The notes under the pieces are model-generated. The model made no database searches. It saw nothing but the letters and a program-made list of their open reading frames with translations, and had not been told where the DNA came from. 64,000 nucleotides of DNA, taken from NCBI RefSeq assembly GCF_017427765.1, contig NZ_JAFRSC010000006.1, forward strand, positions 1-64,000, written 5' to 3'. A program made the position numbers and the translations under genes. Source of the DNA: Methanobrevibacter sp. (GTDB lineage: Archaea; Methanobacteriota; Methanobacteria; Methanobacteriales; Methanobacteriaceae). Below are positions 8,531-18,279 of the stretch, one piece after another (the stretch's first letter is position 1; every line of letters begins with the position of its first letter).

Positions 8531-9448
8531 ATGAAAGACGAAATTATTAACTTATTAAAAAAAGAAAATAAACTTTCTGAAGAAACAATAAGTGAAATTA
8601 AAAATATTAATATTGATGATTTTTCCAATGTAGTCAAAGAACTTGGAAAAGAAGAAACTACATATATTAAGGCATCTGAAATTTCAAAAAATCTAAATAC
8701 CAAATTCATTGGTAAAAACCTATTCATTTACAATGAAGTCAGTTCAACAAATACTGTTGCTAAATTTTTATCAATGAATAATGTCGAAAATGGAACCGTC
8801 GTAATCTCCGAAAAACAAACAAACGCAAGAGGAAGATCCGGCAAATCCTGGGAATCACCATTAGGTGGAATCTGGTTATCAGTTATCCTAAACCCTAGTG
8901 TTGACCATTCCAGATTGCCATTAATTACATTAGCCACTGGGGTTGCAGTAGCAAAAACATTTGAAAGAGTAGGCATTCCTAATCCTGAAATCAAATGGCC
9001 GAACGACATAATGATAAATGGTAAAAAAGCTTGCGGAATCCTAACAGAAGCCGTTGCTAAATTTAATACTATAGAAAACATCATTGTTGGTGTAGGTATA
9101 GATGCCAACTTAGATGTATCTCAATTCCCTGAAGAATTACAATCAGGCACTACAACACTTAAAGAAGAACTTAACAGAGATGGCGATGAAAATCTATTAA
9201 TTAGCATATTCTTAGAAGAACTTGAGAAAATTATTGAACTTTTCCAAGATAAAGAATATGAAACTATCCTAAAAGAATGGAGAAAACGTTCATATACTAT
9301 TGGAAAAATTGTTGAAGTTAGAGAACCCTTCAACACATACTACGATGCTTATGTCGTAGGAATTGGTAAAGAAGGAGCTCTAATTGTTGAAAAAATTGAC
9401 GGAACCTTAGAAAAAGTAATTTCCGGAGAATGTATTATCAAAAACTAA
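8531..9448 (+). CDS. birA: Biotin--[acetyl-CoA-carboxylase] ligase
   Basis: The biotin protein ligase that attaches biotin to the pyruvate carboxylase biotin carrier. It carries the biotinyl-AMP loop ARGRSGKSWESPLGGIW (about residue 97), KWPNDIMINGKKACGIL (about 157) and the C-terminal SH3-like domain ending EKVISGECIIKN. About 60 helical residues precede the catalytic domain and could be a degenerate DNA-binding part. The ribosome binding site is GGAGATTA (8519-8526), exactly complementary to the loop of the small RNAs at 47959-48365. Its end overlaps the convergent PLP-enzyme gene by 11 bases. Confidence 0.93.
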   Translation: MKDEIINLLKKENKLSEETISEIKNINIDDFSNVVKELGKEETTYIKASEISKNLNTKFIGKNLFIYNEVSSTNTVAKFLSMNNVENGTVVISEKQTNARGRSGKSWESPLGGIWLSVILNPSVDHSRLPLITLATGVAVAKTFERVGIPNPEIKWPNDIMINGKKACGILTEAVAKFNTIENIIVGVGIDANLDVSQFPEELQSGTTTLKEELNRDGDENLLISIFLEELEKIIELFQDKEYETILKEWRKRSYTIGKIVEVREPFNTYYDAYVVGIGKEGALIVEKIDGTLEKVISGECIIKN

Positions 9449-10592
9449 ATACAATCTCCCTGCATTCATCTTCATTAATAACTACTTCTTGTAGTTTATT
9501 AATTGAAGATTCTATTTTTTTACATAAATCTTTTAAATCCAAACCAAATGCATCATTTGTAGATAAATCAAATCTTATTGTAGCAGATGCACCAGGCATT
9601 GAAACAGCAGGAATTGTAATTATCCCATAATCTCTTAATAATATAAATGAAAAAACAAATGCCAAATCATTTTCAGATAAATTATGTTCAGCAGTTATTT
9701 CATTTGCTAAACCTTCAGGAGAAATCATGACTCCTGTAGGAGTAGTTTGAAAATTATCATATTTTGCATTTAACAATTCAAATAACTCATCTTTTCTAGA
9801 AAAGCTATTCAATAAATTTGTTTCATCGAAATTTTTAATACCATTCAACATTGCAAGAACAGCAGGCGGCTGAGCTTCAAGACCAAATTGGTGGACTTTA
9901 ACTTTAATTTCATCGATTAAATCTTTCCTGCCAGCCATAAGTCCTCCTCTTGGACCTGGCATTAATTTATCAGTGCTGGTTATAGCAATATCAGCACCCA
10001 AATCACATGCTTTAGGCTGATTAAAGACAACAGTTCTGAGTCTTGCTCCAGACGCATCATCAACCATGACAGGAATATTCTTTTCATGAGCCATTTCAAT
10101 AACTTTTCTGAATTCCTCTTCATCAATTACCTTATGGTCCATAGTTGAACCTGTTACAATGACCAAAGAAGTATTTTTAGGTATTGAAAACTCTTCAAAA
10201 TTATCAGTTTCCGAATAATTGGCACCTACCAATTTACAGCTTCTTGGAATTGATGGATGTGCTGGCAATTGTGCAAGATAGTGTACAACATTTGAATTTT
10301 TACTAACAAGAGTTAAAATTGTAGCCAATATTCCTGAAGAAGTTCTGTTTAATGGAAGAATCTTTTCTCCACCCATATGCTCTTTTCCAACCTTTTGCAG
10401 TTCATCTTCAAAAATAGCCGGTCCGACATAAGTCTCTAAAAGACTAATTTCAGAAGGAGAAGCGATAAATCCTCCAGACAATCCAGTTAAATCAAATAAT
10501 GATGACCTGCCTTTAGTCTCAATTATATTTTTAATAATTGAAAGGGCATTTTCTCTTTTTTTAACTTCTTCTAAAGAATTATTTATAACCAT
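9438..10592 (-). CDS. PLP-dependent enzyme of the MJ0158/UPF0425 family (SelA-like)
   Basis: A 384-residue fold-type I PLP enzyme related to L-seryl-tRNA(Sec) selenium transferase (SelA). The probable PLP-lysine lies in ITSTDKLMPGPRGGLMAG (about residue 210), preceded by the MVDDASGARLR strand. The M. jannaschii homologue MJ0158 is known not to act as a SelA, and nothing in this window suggests selenocysteine use, so the substrate is unknown. It is convergent with birA (11-base overlap). A small unknown gene lies five bases upstream, probably in the same transcript. Confidence 0.8.
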   Translation of the reverse strand: MVINNSLEEVKKRENALSIIKNIIETKGRSSLFDLTGLSGGFIASPSEISLLETYVGPAIFEDELQKVGKEHMGGEKILPLNRTSSGILATILTLVSKNSNVVHYLAQLPAHPSIPRSCKLVGANYSETDNFEEFSIPKNTSLVIVTGSTMDHKVIDEEEFRKVIEMAHEKNIPVMVDDASGARLRTVVFNQPKACDLGADIAITSTDKLMPGPRGGLMAGRKDLIDEIKVKVHQFGLEAQPPAVLAMLNGIKNFDETNLLNSFSRKDELFELLNAKYDNFQTTPTGVMISPEGLANEITAEHNLSENDLAFVFSFILLRDYGIITIPAVSMPGASATIRFDLSTNDAFGLDLKDLCKKIESSINKLQEVVINEDECREIVFSF

Positions 10593-10596
10593 TTAA

Positions 10597-10920
10597 TCAT
10601 TCATCTAATTGGAATTTAAACTGTTCAAGTGACTCGATAACTGCTTTTAAGTCTTTTACAGAAACTTCTACAGTAGTATCCTGGTCTTCTTCAGGTATTT
10701 GATAAAAGTAATCTGCAAAAAGAACTTTACCTTCAGGATCAGTGTATAAATTTAAACCGTCAGTAAGTTTATCAGGATTTCTGTTTGGGAAGAAAATAGT
10801 AAAAGAAGTACCTAATTGATTAAAAAACTTTTCCCTTTCAGCATCATCTTTATTGCATTTTTTAATTTTCCTAATTCTAGATTTCAATTTTTTTTCTGCA
10901 GCTTCATTAATATCAGCCAT
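10597..10920 (-). CDS. Conserved hypothetical protein
   Basis: A 107-residue charged, soluble protein with no family I can name. It begins with a basic helical stretch (EKKLKSRIRKIKKCNKDDAEREK), continues with a segment likely to form beta strands (GTSFTIFFPNRNPDKL, LNLYTDPEGKVLFADYFYQ) and ends with an acidic helix. No signal peptide, membrane segment or metal motif is visible. It is the promoter-proximal gene of a two-gene unit with the MJ0158-like PLP enzyme, four bases before it. Real by codon use and by the tight spacing; function unknown. Confidence 0.7.
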   Translation of the reverse strand: MADINEAAEKKLKSRIRKIKKCNKDDAEREKFFNQLGTSFTIFFPNRNPDKLTDGLNLYTDPEGKVLFADYFYQIPEEDQDTTVEVSVKDLKAVIESLEQFKFQLDE

Positions 10921-11014
10921 AATTACACTTCCAAAAATATTATTAAAATTTCATATAAATTAAAATATACTATATAATGAAATAATATATAAGCATTAGC
11001 TTTTGATTTTAAAA

Positions 11015-11536
11015 TCAGTCATATAGACTATTTCCGTGACTGTCCATTGCAACAATAAGTGGACCAAAATCTTTTACTTTTAAATTCCACATTGCTTCAG
11101 GCATTCCTAAGTCTAACCAGTCAACACTTTCAATTTCCTCAACAGCATCAACATATAATGCAGCACAGCCTCCTGTAGCTACAACATAAATAGCTTCATT
11201 TCTAACCAAAGATTCACGAACATTATCATCCATGCCGCCTTTTCCAATAACAATTTTTGGTCCCATGTCTAAAACATTACTTTGATATGGATTCATCCTC
11301 ATTGAAGTTGTAGGCCCAATTGCAACCATTTTATAGCCATCTTCATTTTGAGATATGATTGGTCCAGCATGGAACAAAACTGCACCCCGAATATCTAATG
11401 GAGCTCCTTGTTCAAGAAGTCTTTTATGTGCCTGGTCTCTAGCAGTCAATATATTTCCAGTTAGGTAAACCACATCTCCTGCTTCAAGTTCTTTTAAGTT
11501 TTCATCTTTAATTGGAACATTTAATCTTCTTTCCAT
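11015..11536 (-). CDS. fumB: Fumarate hydratase, class I, beta subunit
   Basis: This 173-residue protein matches the C-terminal (beta) part of iron-sulfur class I fumarases, which interconvert fumarate and malate in the incomplete TCA pathway. Conserved pieces are [42 protein letters not shown] and ATGGCAAL. In methanogens the alpha subunit is usually encoded elsewhere, and it is not seen here. A tartrate dehydratase beta subunit has the same fold, so the exact substrate is by family and context (pycA nearby). Confidence 0.88.
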   Translation of the reverse strand: MERRLNVPIKDENLKELEAGDVVYLTGNILTARDQAHKRLLEQGAPLDIRGAVLFHAGPIISQNEDGYKMVAIGPTTSMRMNPYQSNVLDMGPKIVIGKGGMDDNVRESLVRNEAIYVVATGGCAALYVDAVEEIESVDWLDLGMPEAMWNLKVKDFGPLIVAMDSHGNSLYD

Positions 11537-11619
11537 TTATACACCAATATAATATTTGATTATTAAAAAAAATGTAGTTATAATTATATAAAATTTTTAG
11601 CTTTAATAAATTTAATGGC

Positions 11620-11709
11620 ATGAAAGAAGAAACAATAGTTAATTATGAATATCTAATGGTTGAAATGAAATCTATTAACAACCAGTTTAATTTACTCAGA
11701 TATAACTAA
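11620..11709 (+). CDS. Possible 29-residue small ORF
   Basis: An ATG frame encoding a 29-residue peptide (MKEETIVNYEYLMVEMKSIN...) lies alone on the plus strand between two minus-strand genes. A TATA-like AATTATATAAAA (11582-11593) sits about 27-38 bases upstream, which would give a near-leaderless message; the same element could instead serve fumB. There is no ribosome binding site and no recognisable domain. Chance is a serious alternative. Confidence 0.25.
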   Translation: MKEETIVNYEYLMVEMKSINNQFNLLRYN

Positions 11710-11724
11710 AGATTAAATCTTAAA

Positions 11725-13170
11725 TCAATTTTTTAAGAAAAAATTTTTTAATTTATCTTCATTTATTTTATAATTATCAATAATTTTTCCATCTTCCATA
11801 TGTAGAACATGGGAACACACATCCATAATTAGTTCAAAATCGTGTGTGATAATAAATGAAGTAATGCCTAATTTTTGAAGATAAATTAAATTCTCACTAA
11901 CTTTCATCATATTCTTCAAATCAAGCCCGCTTGTCGGTTCATCAAAAATCAAAATTTCTTTACCCGATGCAATGGCTGATGCAATAGCAACTCTTTGCTT
12001 TTCACCACCAGACAATGCCATAGGATGTGCTTCTTTTAGATGAATTAAATTTAAGTTTGTTAATATTTCCTCAGCACGACTAATATTTTCCTCACCCATA
12101 CTTAACAATACTTCATCAAGTACGCTTTCAGTGAATAATTGGTGATTAACATCTTGCATCACCATATAAGTCTTTTTAAGCAAGTCCTTTCTTTTTAAAT
12201 GAACATCACCCCAAATAATCTCCCCTTTACAAGACCTTTTAAGACCACATAAACAATTCGCAAAAGTAGATTTTCCAGCCCCATTTTTTCCAATGATGGC
12301 AATAATCTCATTTTTTGGGATTTTAACCCCATCAATATCTAATACTTGCTTTTTACCGTATTTAAAATTAAAATTTCTAAGTTCCATTAAATCTTGATTA
12401 TTTGAATAATACCCATCATGATTAACATATAAATTTTCCAAATTTATTTGTCTTAAACCATAATCTCTATGATTTATAGATTTAAACTCATCAATAGACC
12501 ATTTTTCAGTAATTCGCCCATTTTCAAGAAATAAAACTCGGTCTACAACATTATTTAAGAAGAACAGTTTATGTTCCGCAATAATTACTGTTTTTCCAGA
12601 TTGTTTCCAATTTTTAATAATATCTTCCAAATCCCAACTAGATTGAGCATCCAAATTTGAAGAAGGTTCATCTAAGACGAATAAATCCGGAAAAACTGCA
12701 GATACTGATGCACATGCAATTTTCTGCTTTTCACCGCCAGATAATTTGAAAATATTTTTATCAAGAAGAGGTTGTATTTTAAAATCCTTTACGACATGAT
12801 CCAATCTACTTTTTATTTCATCAACATCCATTGCAAGATTTTCACATCCAAAAACTATTTCCCCGGTTGTATCAACATTGAAAAATTGGGTTTTTGGATT
12901 TTGAAAAACAGAACCTACATATTTTGATATTTCATAAATGGGAATTTCATTTATTAAATTATCCTTCAAATACACATTTCCTTGTTTTGTTCCATTAAAG
13001 AAGTTAGGAATAAGTCCATTAATAATACGTGTTAAAGTTGTTTTTCCACAACCTGATTCTCCACAAAGTAGAATGACTTCACCTTCTTTAATATTTTGAT
13101 TAATATCTGCTAAATTATAATTAGTTTCATTGTTATCATATGAAAATGAAATATCCTCAATTTTAAGCAA
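11725..13170 (-). CDS. ECF transporter ATPase, two fused nucleotide-binding domains (EcfA-EcfA')
   Basis: The energizing subunit of an energy-coupling-factor importer. Two ABC ATPase domains are fused: Walker A GESGCGKTT, signature LSGGEKQK, Walker B LFVLDEPSS in the first half; GKNGAGKST, LSGGEKQR, ILIFDEPTSGLD in the second. The best start is the TTG at 13170 (MLKIEDISFSYD), because AGGAGGTG ends six bases before it; the upstream in-frame GTG overlaps that site. It overlaps the end of the T-component gene by eight bases. Last gene of the island's transporter operon. Confidence 0.9.
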   Translation of the reverse strand: MLKIEDISFSYDNNETNYNLADINQNIKEGEVILLCGESGCGKTTLTRIINGLIPNFFNGTKQGNVYLKDNLINEIPIYEISKYVGSVFQNPKTQFFNVDTTGEIVFGCENLAMDVDEIKSRLDHVVKDFKIQPLLDKNIFKLSGGEKQKIACASVSAVFPDLFVLDEPSSNLDAQSSWDLEDIIKNWKQSGKTVIIAEHKLFFLNNVVDRVLFLENGRITEKWSIDEFKSINHRDYGLRQINLENLYVNHDGYYSNNQDLMELRNFNFKYGKKQVLDIDGVKIPKNEIIAIIGKNGAGKSTFANCLCGLKRSCKGEIIWGDVHLKRKDLLKKTYMVMQDVNHQLFTESVLDEVLLSMGEENISRAEEILTNLNLIHLKEAHPMALSGGEKQRVAIASAIASGKEILIFDEPTSGLDLKNMMKVSENLIYLQKLGITSFIITHDFELIMDVCSHVLHMEDGKIIDNYKINEDKLKNFFLKN

Positions 13171-13882
13171 ATAAAACACCTCCTAAAAAATAATATGCAT
13201 AAATCCCTAAACCCATAAATGAAATAACTAATAAAACATAATCTATTTTATTCAATTTAACTTCTACAAAATGAGTTCTACTTATAGGATTGCTTAAACC
13301 TCTTGTTAGGGAAGCTGCAGATAGCTCATCTGCCGTTTTAATGGCATTGACTAAAATCGGAATCATATAAAATTCTATTAATTTTAATGGATTTTTCAAT
13401 GATTTAGCATTCAAACCGAAACCCCTCATTTTCATCGCATCAGTTATTGATTTAATTTCCTCATAAACTGATGGAATATATCTGAAAATAACTGAAAGCG
13501 GAATAGTAATCTCTTTTGGGATGTTGCTTTTTTCCATTGAAGCTATAAATTCACTTACCTTTGTTGTTTGAATTGTATAATATCCCATCATTAAAATGGG
13601 TAACATTCTAGTGGCGGTATAACTAAACATTATCAGAAATATCGCGATTATCCCTGTTGCTGTTGGAAGAAGATAAATCTGAATATATTTTGCAAAAATA
13701 TATATTAAAATATAACTTAAAGCAAGTTTAATACGATTTGAAAAGAATAAACAAATAAATGGAACTAAAACTAAAATTCCACTAATATATAAAGGTACTT
13801 CATTAAAAACCATGAAACTTATCAGAACCAGAATTATAATTTTAGTCCTTGGATCTAAATTAAAATTTAGTTTTAATCCCAT
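13163..13882 (-). CDS. ECF transporter transmembrane component (EcfT)
   Basis: A 239-residue membrane protein of the EcfT/CbiQ family, which couples the ATPases to the substrate-binding S component. About five hydrophobic segments are visible. The two coupling-helix signatures are present as MKMRGFG (about residue 150) and SLTRGLSNP (about 192), matching the paired x-R-G motifs of this family. It lies between the S component (eight bases upstream) and the fused ATPase (eight-base overlap), so all three subunits of one dedicated ECF importer are encoded together. Confidence 0.9.
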   Translation of the reverse strand: MGLKLNFNLDPRTKIIILVLISFMVFNEVPLYISGILVLVPFICLFFSNRIKLALSYILIYIFAKYIQIYLLPTATGIIAIFLIMFSYTATRMLPILMMGYYTIQTTKVSEFIASMEKSNIPKEITIPLSVIFRYIPSVYEEIKSITDAMKMRGFGLNAKSLKNPLKLIEFYMIPILVNAIKTADELSAASLTRGLSNPISRTHFVEVKLNKIDYVLLVISFMGLGIYAYYFLGGVLFA

Positions 13883-13890
13883 AATATCAC

Positions 13891-14472
13891 TTAAGCAATT
13901 CCTGCCTTTTTGAAATGTTTTTTCAAAACAATTTTTCCAATATATGCTCCTATTAAACCTACAATGAATGTTACTATTATTAACACAATTAACATTTCAT
14001 TTGTTAAAAATGGTAAAATTACATTTACATAATCAGTTCCCATGGATGCACGAATTGATTCGACAAAATAATCTCTTAAAATGTAAAATGGCAACATATT
14101 ACCAAATACACCTAATGAGAAAAAACCATAGCTAACAATTGAATTTTTAATAGATGTGTAGTTTCCCATTTTTAAAACTATGTCTGCGATTAATCCACAA
14201 ATAGTGTAAACTACAATTGGAATCCAAGTGTGACCGCTTAAAAACATTACAATTCCCAAAATTAATCCCAATAATGTTACCATTCCAAATTTATCAACTC
14301 TAGTTAAAAACAACATATATGGAATTCCAGCAATCAATGCCGCAATGATTGGCAATCCAATCATCAATATAGGAATGTATCCCAACATTCCAAAAAGAAA
14401 TATTAAAACTGTCAAAATCACCGCAAAAATACCTACAGTGATTAAATCTTTTACATTTATCATTTCACTCAT
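13891..14472 (-). CDS. ECF transporter S component, Trep_Strep (TIGR02185-like) family
   Basis: A 193-residue, very hydrophobic protein with about six membrane segments and a basic C-terminus (LKKHFKKAGIA). The pattern, especially the VGIFAVILTVLIFLFGMLGY start and the LGLILGIVMFLSGHTWIPI middle, resembles the Trep_Strep/MptD S components. Relatives are found mainly in Firmicutes and spirochaetes, often beside iron or haem uptake genes. The S component sets the substrate, which cannot be read from the sequence. Next to metallophore-type ABC proteins, a metal complex is the best inference. Confidence 0.8.
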   Translation of the reverse strand: MSEMINVKDLITVGIFAVILTVLIFLFGMLGYIPILMIGLPIIAALIAGIPYMLFLTRVDKFGMVTLLGLILGIVMFLSGHTWIPIVVYTICGLIADIVLKMGNYTSIKNSIVSYGFFSLGVFGNMLPFYILRDYFVESIRASMGTDYVNVILPFLTNEMLIVLIIVTFIVGLIGAYIGKIVLKKHFKKAGIA

Positions 14473-14522
14473 AATATGACCTCCTATTTTATATTATATT
14501 AATGAAAATAATCGTGAAGAAT

Positions 14523-16268
14523 TTATATTTGCCATTCTCCACTTAAGTTTTGTAAATCAACCATCTTTTTAAACAATCCATTATTCACCATTAGTTCTTC
14601 AGGTTTTCCTTGCTCTGCAATTTTACCATCATCTAAAACTACAATTTTATCAGCATTGGCTATTGTTCTCATTCTGTGAGCGATAATGATGACTGTTTTA
14701 TTTTTAATCAACTCGGAGAGTGCTTTTTGGATTTTAGATTCATTTTCAACATCCAAAAACGAGGTTGCTTCATCCAATAAAATCACATTTGCATTTTTAA
14801 GCAAGGCTCTTGCAATTGAGATTCTCTGTCTTTGACCACCAGATAAAAGGTCACCATTTTCACCTATTATGGTATCATATCCATTTGGAAGTTTTAAGAC
14901 AAATTCTTCGCATTCTGCAAGACGTGCAGCCTCAATCACCTCTTCATCAGTCGCATCTTTTCTTCCAACACGAATATTTTCTAAAATTGAATTATTAAAT
15001 AAAATCACATCTTGAAAAACAATTGAAAAGTTTTCTAAAAGTTTTTCTGAATCCAATTTTGATAAATCTTGACCCCCAAGAGATACAGTGCCTGAAACTG
15101 GATCCCAAAATCTTGCAGCAAGTTTAGACACAGTACTTTTACCACCACCTGATGGTCCGACAAGAGCTGTAACTTCACCCTGCTTTGCGGTAAATGAAAT
15201 GTCGGTCAAGACATCTTTTAAATCATCGTAATTGAAATTGACATTTTCAAATTCAACATCATAACTTTCTATTGAGTAATCAGCTAATCCACCTTCAACA
15301 ACCTGACTTTCAATTTCTTTAGACCTAGTAATTTTATTATCCATCATGAATATTTCAGCCAAAAACATTAGCCCGTTTTCCAGAGGGGAATAAACTGTTG
15401 CAGAGGCTATCAAGAATATCAAAAGGGTAAAAATTGATATTTGTGAATTTACTATCAAATATGAACCTAAAAGAATAACAGAAACGATTCCTAAGTTTAA
15501 TACAACTTTTCCTATTATAACCCCTGCTGCTGACATTAACTCTGCTTTAATCCTTGATTTTTCAATTGTTGAAGTTAAACTGCTGATTTTTCCAAAATAC
15601 TCATCTTCATAATTGTAAGATTTCAAATCCCTAATTGATTCAATACATTCTTGCATAGCATCCCCACAATTAAGTAAATCAGCCATTACAATATCTCCAC
15701 CCGTATAAATAAGTCTTTTGGAAATAAATAATATTATAAATGCAACAGGAGCCACCCATAAAAGTGCAATAGCTAATCTCCATTCAAATATAAACATTCC
15801 AATTGAAACAATACATAAAGAAACAATTGAACCTAACAATTGTGGAACTGCATGTGAGAATACATGCTCCAAATCAGTGCAGTCATTCATAATTGTTGCA
15901 GTTAAGTCAGCCAAGTCCCTGTTTTCAAAAAAGGATAAAGGTAGTTTTCGTAAATTCTCACCAAGATTAATTCTTCTGTTTTCACTTTCAACATATGTTG
16001 TATTGAATACGAAATGATATTGTTTCCATGCGAATGCAAAAATAATTCCTAAAACAATCAATATCAACACGATAAACATTCCAAGATTCGGATCGATTAT
16101 TTCACCACCTGTCAACGGCTCTACCCACATGTAGATAAGCAGAGCATATAATCCGACAGGAAACATTAATGATATGTCCACAAGCGCAGTATAAATGATT
16201 CCTTTAATCAAATTATCGGAACCTGCTTTTGTAAGTCCGAATCGTTTAGAAAAAAACTCAGATAACAT
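14523..16268 (-). CDS. ABC half-transporter, exporter fold (YbtQ/IrtB-like)
   Basis: A 581-residue fusion of a six-helix type-1 exporter membrane domain (residues about 20-300) and an ATPase domain with Walker A GPSGGGKST, signature LSGGQRQR and Walker B VILLDEATSFLD. It is paired with the next half-transporter, its ATG overlapping that gene's stop by one base. Such pairs (YbtPQ, IrtAB) have an exporter fold but import siderophores. The pair next to an ECF importer and an AraC regulator fits that class. Direction and substrate are inferred, not proven. Confidence 0.85.
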   Translation of the reverse strand: MLSEFFSKRFGLTKAGSDNLIKGIIYTALVDISLMFPVGLYALLIYMWVEPLTGGEIIDPNLGMFIVLILIVLGIIFAFAWKQYHFVFNTTYVESENRRINLGENLRKLPLSFFENRDLADLTATIMNDCTDLEHVFSHAVPQLLGSIVSLCIVSIGMFIFEWRLAIALLWVAPVAFIILFISKRLIYTGGDIVMADLLNCGDAMQECIESIRDLKSYNYEDEYFGKISSLTSTIEKSRIKAELMSAAGVIIGKVVLNLGIVSVILLGSYLIVNSQISIFTLLIFLIASATVYSPLENGLMFLAEIFMMDNKITRSKEIESQVVEGGLADYSIESYDVEFENVNFNYDDLKDVLTDISFTAKQGEVTALVGPSGGGKSTVSKLAARFWDPVSGTVSLGGQDLSKLDSEKLLENFSIVFQDVILFNNSILENIRVGRKDATDEEVIEAARLAECEEFVLKLPNGYDTIIGENGDLLSGGQRQRISIARALLKNANVILLDEATSFLDVENESKIQKALSELIKNKTVIIIAHRMRTIANADKIVVLDDGKIAEQGKPEELMVNNGLFKKMVDLQNLSGEWQI

Positions 16269-18058
16269 TATATCCCCTCACTTTTAACTTTCCATTGAAT
16301 AGAACGGTTAAATTCATCCCACATTCTAGAGTACAGGCCTTCACCATCAACCAGACTATCATGATTGCCCTCTTCAACAATTCTTCCATTTTCAACCACA
16401 AAGATTTTATCCACATTTTTAACTGTGGACAGCCTATGTGCAATCATAATTACGGTTTTGTCTTTAGTGATTTGTGAAATAGCTTTTTGAATCATATATT
16501 CATTTTCTGGATCAGCCAGTGCAGTTGCTTCATCTAAAATAATGATTGGAGCATCCTTAAGAATTGCTCTTGCAAGTGCGATTCTTTGCTGCTGGCCTCC
16601 AGAAAGATATGTTCCTTCACTTCCAATTACTGTATCTATCCCATCTGGAAGCTCATCAATAATATCATCACATTGGGCTAAACTCAATGCTTTTTTAACA
16701 TCTTCTCTTGATGCTCCTTTTCGACCAATTGCAACATTATTATAAATTGAATCTTTGAATAAAGTTGTATTCTGGAATACAAATGAAATATTTTTCATTA
16801 ATTCTTTTGTTGAGATGTCTCTAACATCAACATCCCCCACTTTAATTGAGCCTTGATTAACATCCCAAAATCTTGGAATTAATGATGCAATTGTGGTTTT
16901 ACCGCCTCCTGATGGGCCAACTAATGCAACAGAGTCATTTTCATTAATTTTCAAATTGACATTATTTAAAATATGTTCATCACTCTCAGTCGCTTCATAA
17001 TCAAAGTAAACACCTTCAAACTCTATTGAATGATTTTTAGGTTTTTGAGGATTGCTTGTTTCAACTAATGGTTTTTCATTTAGAATGGCTTCGATACCAT
17101 CTAAAGCATAACTTGCCAACATCCAATCTTGGGAAACTGTCATTATTTTATTCATCATCACCGCACAAATTGGAGTGAAAATAATATAAAACATAAAGTT
17201 TGCAAAGAATTTTACATCTACAAGTGAACCTGCAAGCAATATCCCCGCAGGAATTAATAATGCAAAAAATCCATTGATTGATACAGTAAAAGCTGTCATT
17301 GGAAGCTGAGTTGAAAGTGAGTATTCGGCTGAAAATTTTCCATATTTCTTAATAGCATTGATAAAATTTTTAAATGAATAAACACTTTGCTGAAATGCCT
17401 TTGTAACCGGAATTCCTCTTACATATTCTACTGCTTCACCATTCATTTCTTCAAGATATTTCTGATATTCTTCCATGATGTTTTGAGATTCTTTTGAAAA
17501 CATAGGATACATGAATACAAAACATAATATAATTGGAATTAAACAGATTAATCCTAAAAGCCAATCAAAACTGAATAACAATATTAAAAATACAATTGGA
17601 GTTACAATAGCTCCAGTCAAATCAAACAATTGATGAGCCAGAAATGTCTCTGTCTTTGTAGTACTATAATCAATTACCTTTCTAAGACCACCACTTGTAT
17701 GGTTTGAAAAATAACCTAAAGGTAGTCTGAGTAAATGATTTATAGCAGCATCTTTCATGTTCTTTTCATTTTTAAATGCAGATAAGTGAGTGCCCATTAA
17801 ACCAAAAAAGTTTAAAATTATCCCCAATACCGCAAAAGTAAATGCATTAATCGCATAAACATCCAAGTTTTGAGCTTTTGTAAAATCAGGGGCAACTGCT
17901 AATAGGGCATTGACCACGTCCCATATATAAATAAACGGAACTAATAAACAAATTGCACTTAAAGCTGATAAAAACATGCCTAAAATTGTTAAATATTTAT
18001 AGTTACCTGAATAATTTAATAACCTAATAAATTTATTTTTATTTTGAGTTTTTGACAT
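16268..18058 (-). CDS. ABC half-transporter, exporter fold (YbtP/IrtA-like)
   Basis: A 596-residue exporter-fold ABC protein, first gene of the five-gene transporter operon. The membrane domain spans about residues 20-310. The ATPase has Walker A GPSGGGKTT, signature LSGGQQQR and a Walker B region IILDEATALADPENE; the ADPENE variant is typical of the YbtP/IrtA group of siderophore transporters. No N-terminal siderophore-interacting (FAD) domain, as found in IrtA, is present. A TTTAGG-N4-CCTAAA palindrome lies 22 bases before the start. It most likely forms a heterodimer with the following gene product. Confidence 0.85.
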   Translation of the reverse strand: MSKTQNKNKFIRLLNYSGNYKYLTILGMFLSALSAICLLVPFIYIWDVVNALLAVAPDFTKAQNLDVYAINAFTFAVLGIILNFFGLMGTHLSAFKNEKNMKDAAINHLLRLPLGYFSNHTSGGLRKVIDYSTTKTETFLAHQLFDLTGAIVTPIVFLILLFSFDWLLGLICLIPIILCFVFMYPMFSKESQNIMEEYQKYLEEMNGEAVEYVRGIPVTKAFQQSVYSFKNFINAIKKYGKFSAEYSLSTQLPMTAFTVSINGFFALLIPAGILLAGSLVDVKFFANFMFYIIFTPICAVMMNKIMTVSQDWMLASYALDGIEAILNEKPLVETSNPQKPKNHSIEFEGVYFDYEATESDEHILNNVNLKINENDSVALVGPSGGGKTTIASLIPRFWDVNQGSIKVGDVDVRDISTKELMKNISFVFQNTTLFKDSIYNNVAIGRKGASREDVKKALSLAQCDDIIDELPDGIDTVIGSEGTYLSGGQQQRIALARAILKDAPIIILDEATALADPENEYMIQKAISQITKDKTVIMIAHRLSTVKNVDKIFVVENGRIVEEGNHDSLVDGEGLYSRMWDEFNRSIQWKVKSEGI

Positions 18059-18079
18059 TAATATCGCCTTAAAATATAA

Positions 18080-18095
18080 TTTAGGTTTACCTAAA
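18080..18095. promoter_or_regulatory. Operator palindrome of the transporter operon
   Basis: TTTAGGTTTACCTAAA has arms TTTAGG/CCTAAA four bases apart and lies just downstream of an A/T-rich TATA-like stretch (minus strand TTTTAAATTTTTAGG). The same motif, in the same setting, precedes the AraC-type regulator gene at 19281-19296. Its half-site TTAGG resembles the outer half-sites of bacterial DtxR/IdeR iron boxes, so a metal-responsive repressor is a reasonable guess. The palindrome is seen directly; the regulator is inferred. Confidence 0.65.
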
Positions 18096-18111
18096 AATTT
18101 AAAATTGTGCT

Positions 18112-18278
18112 AAAAGGACAAAAGATTAATAATATCCTAAAAAAACAATTAAAAATAGTTACAATGTATTTTAATTAAAAGTAACTAGATAAACCAGTAT
18201 TCAGTATAAAATATTATTTAAATTGATATATAAATATTTTTGAACTAAAAAGACAATAAATATACCAAAAGGACAAAA
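18112..18278. repeat. Direct repeats AAAAGGACAAAA, candidate AraC-type regulator sites
   Basis: The 12-mer AAAAGGACAAAA occurs at 18112-18123 and 18267-18278, each after C/T-rich bases (CTAAAAGG and CCAAAAGG), and a near copy CTAAAAAGACAATAA lies at 18245-18259. They occupy the interval between the regulator gene and the transporter operon it probably controls. AraC-type activators often bind spaced direct repeats upstream of their targets. Otherwise this interval of about 220 bases holds no gene. Confidence 0.45.
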
Positions 18279-18279
18279 T

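Noticed and set aside
16258..16477. Short frames at the junction of the two ABC genes
   Set aside because: They overlap the well-conserved ATPase domain of the upstream ABC protein in other phases and have no ribosome binding site.
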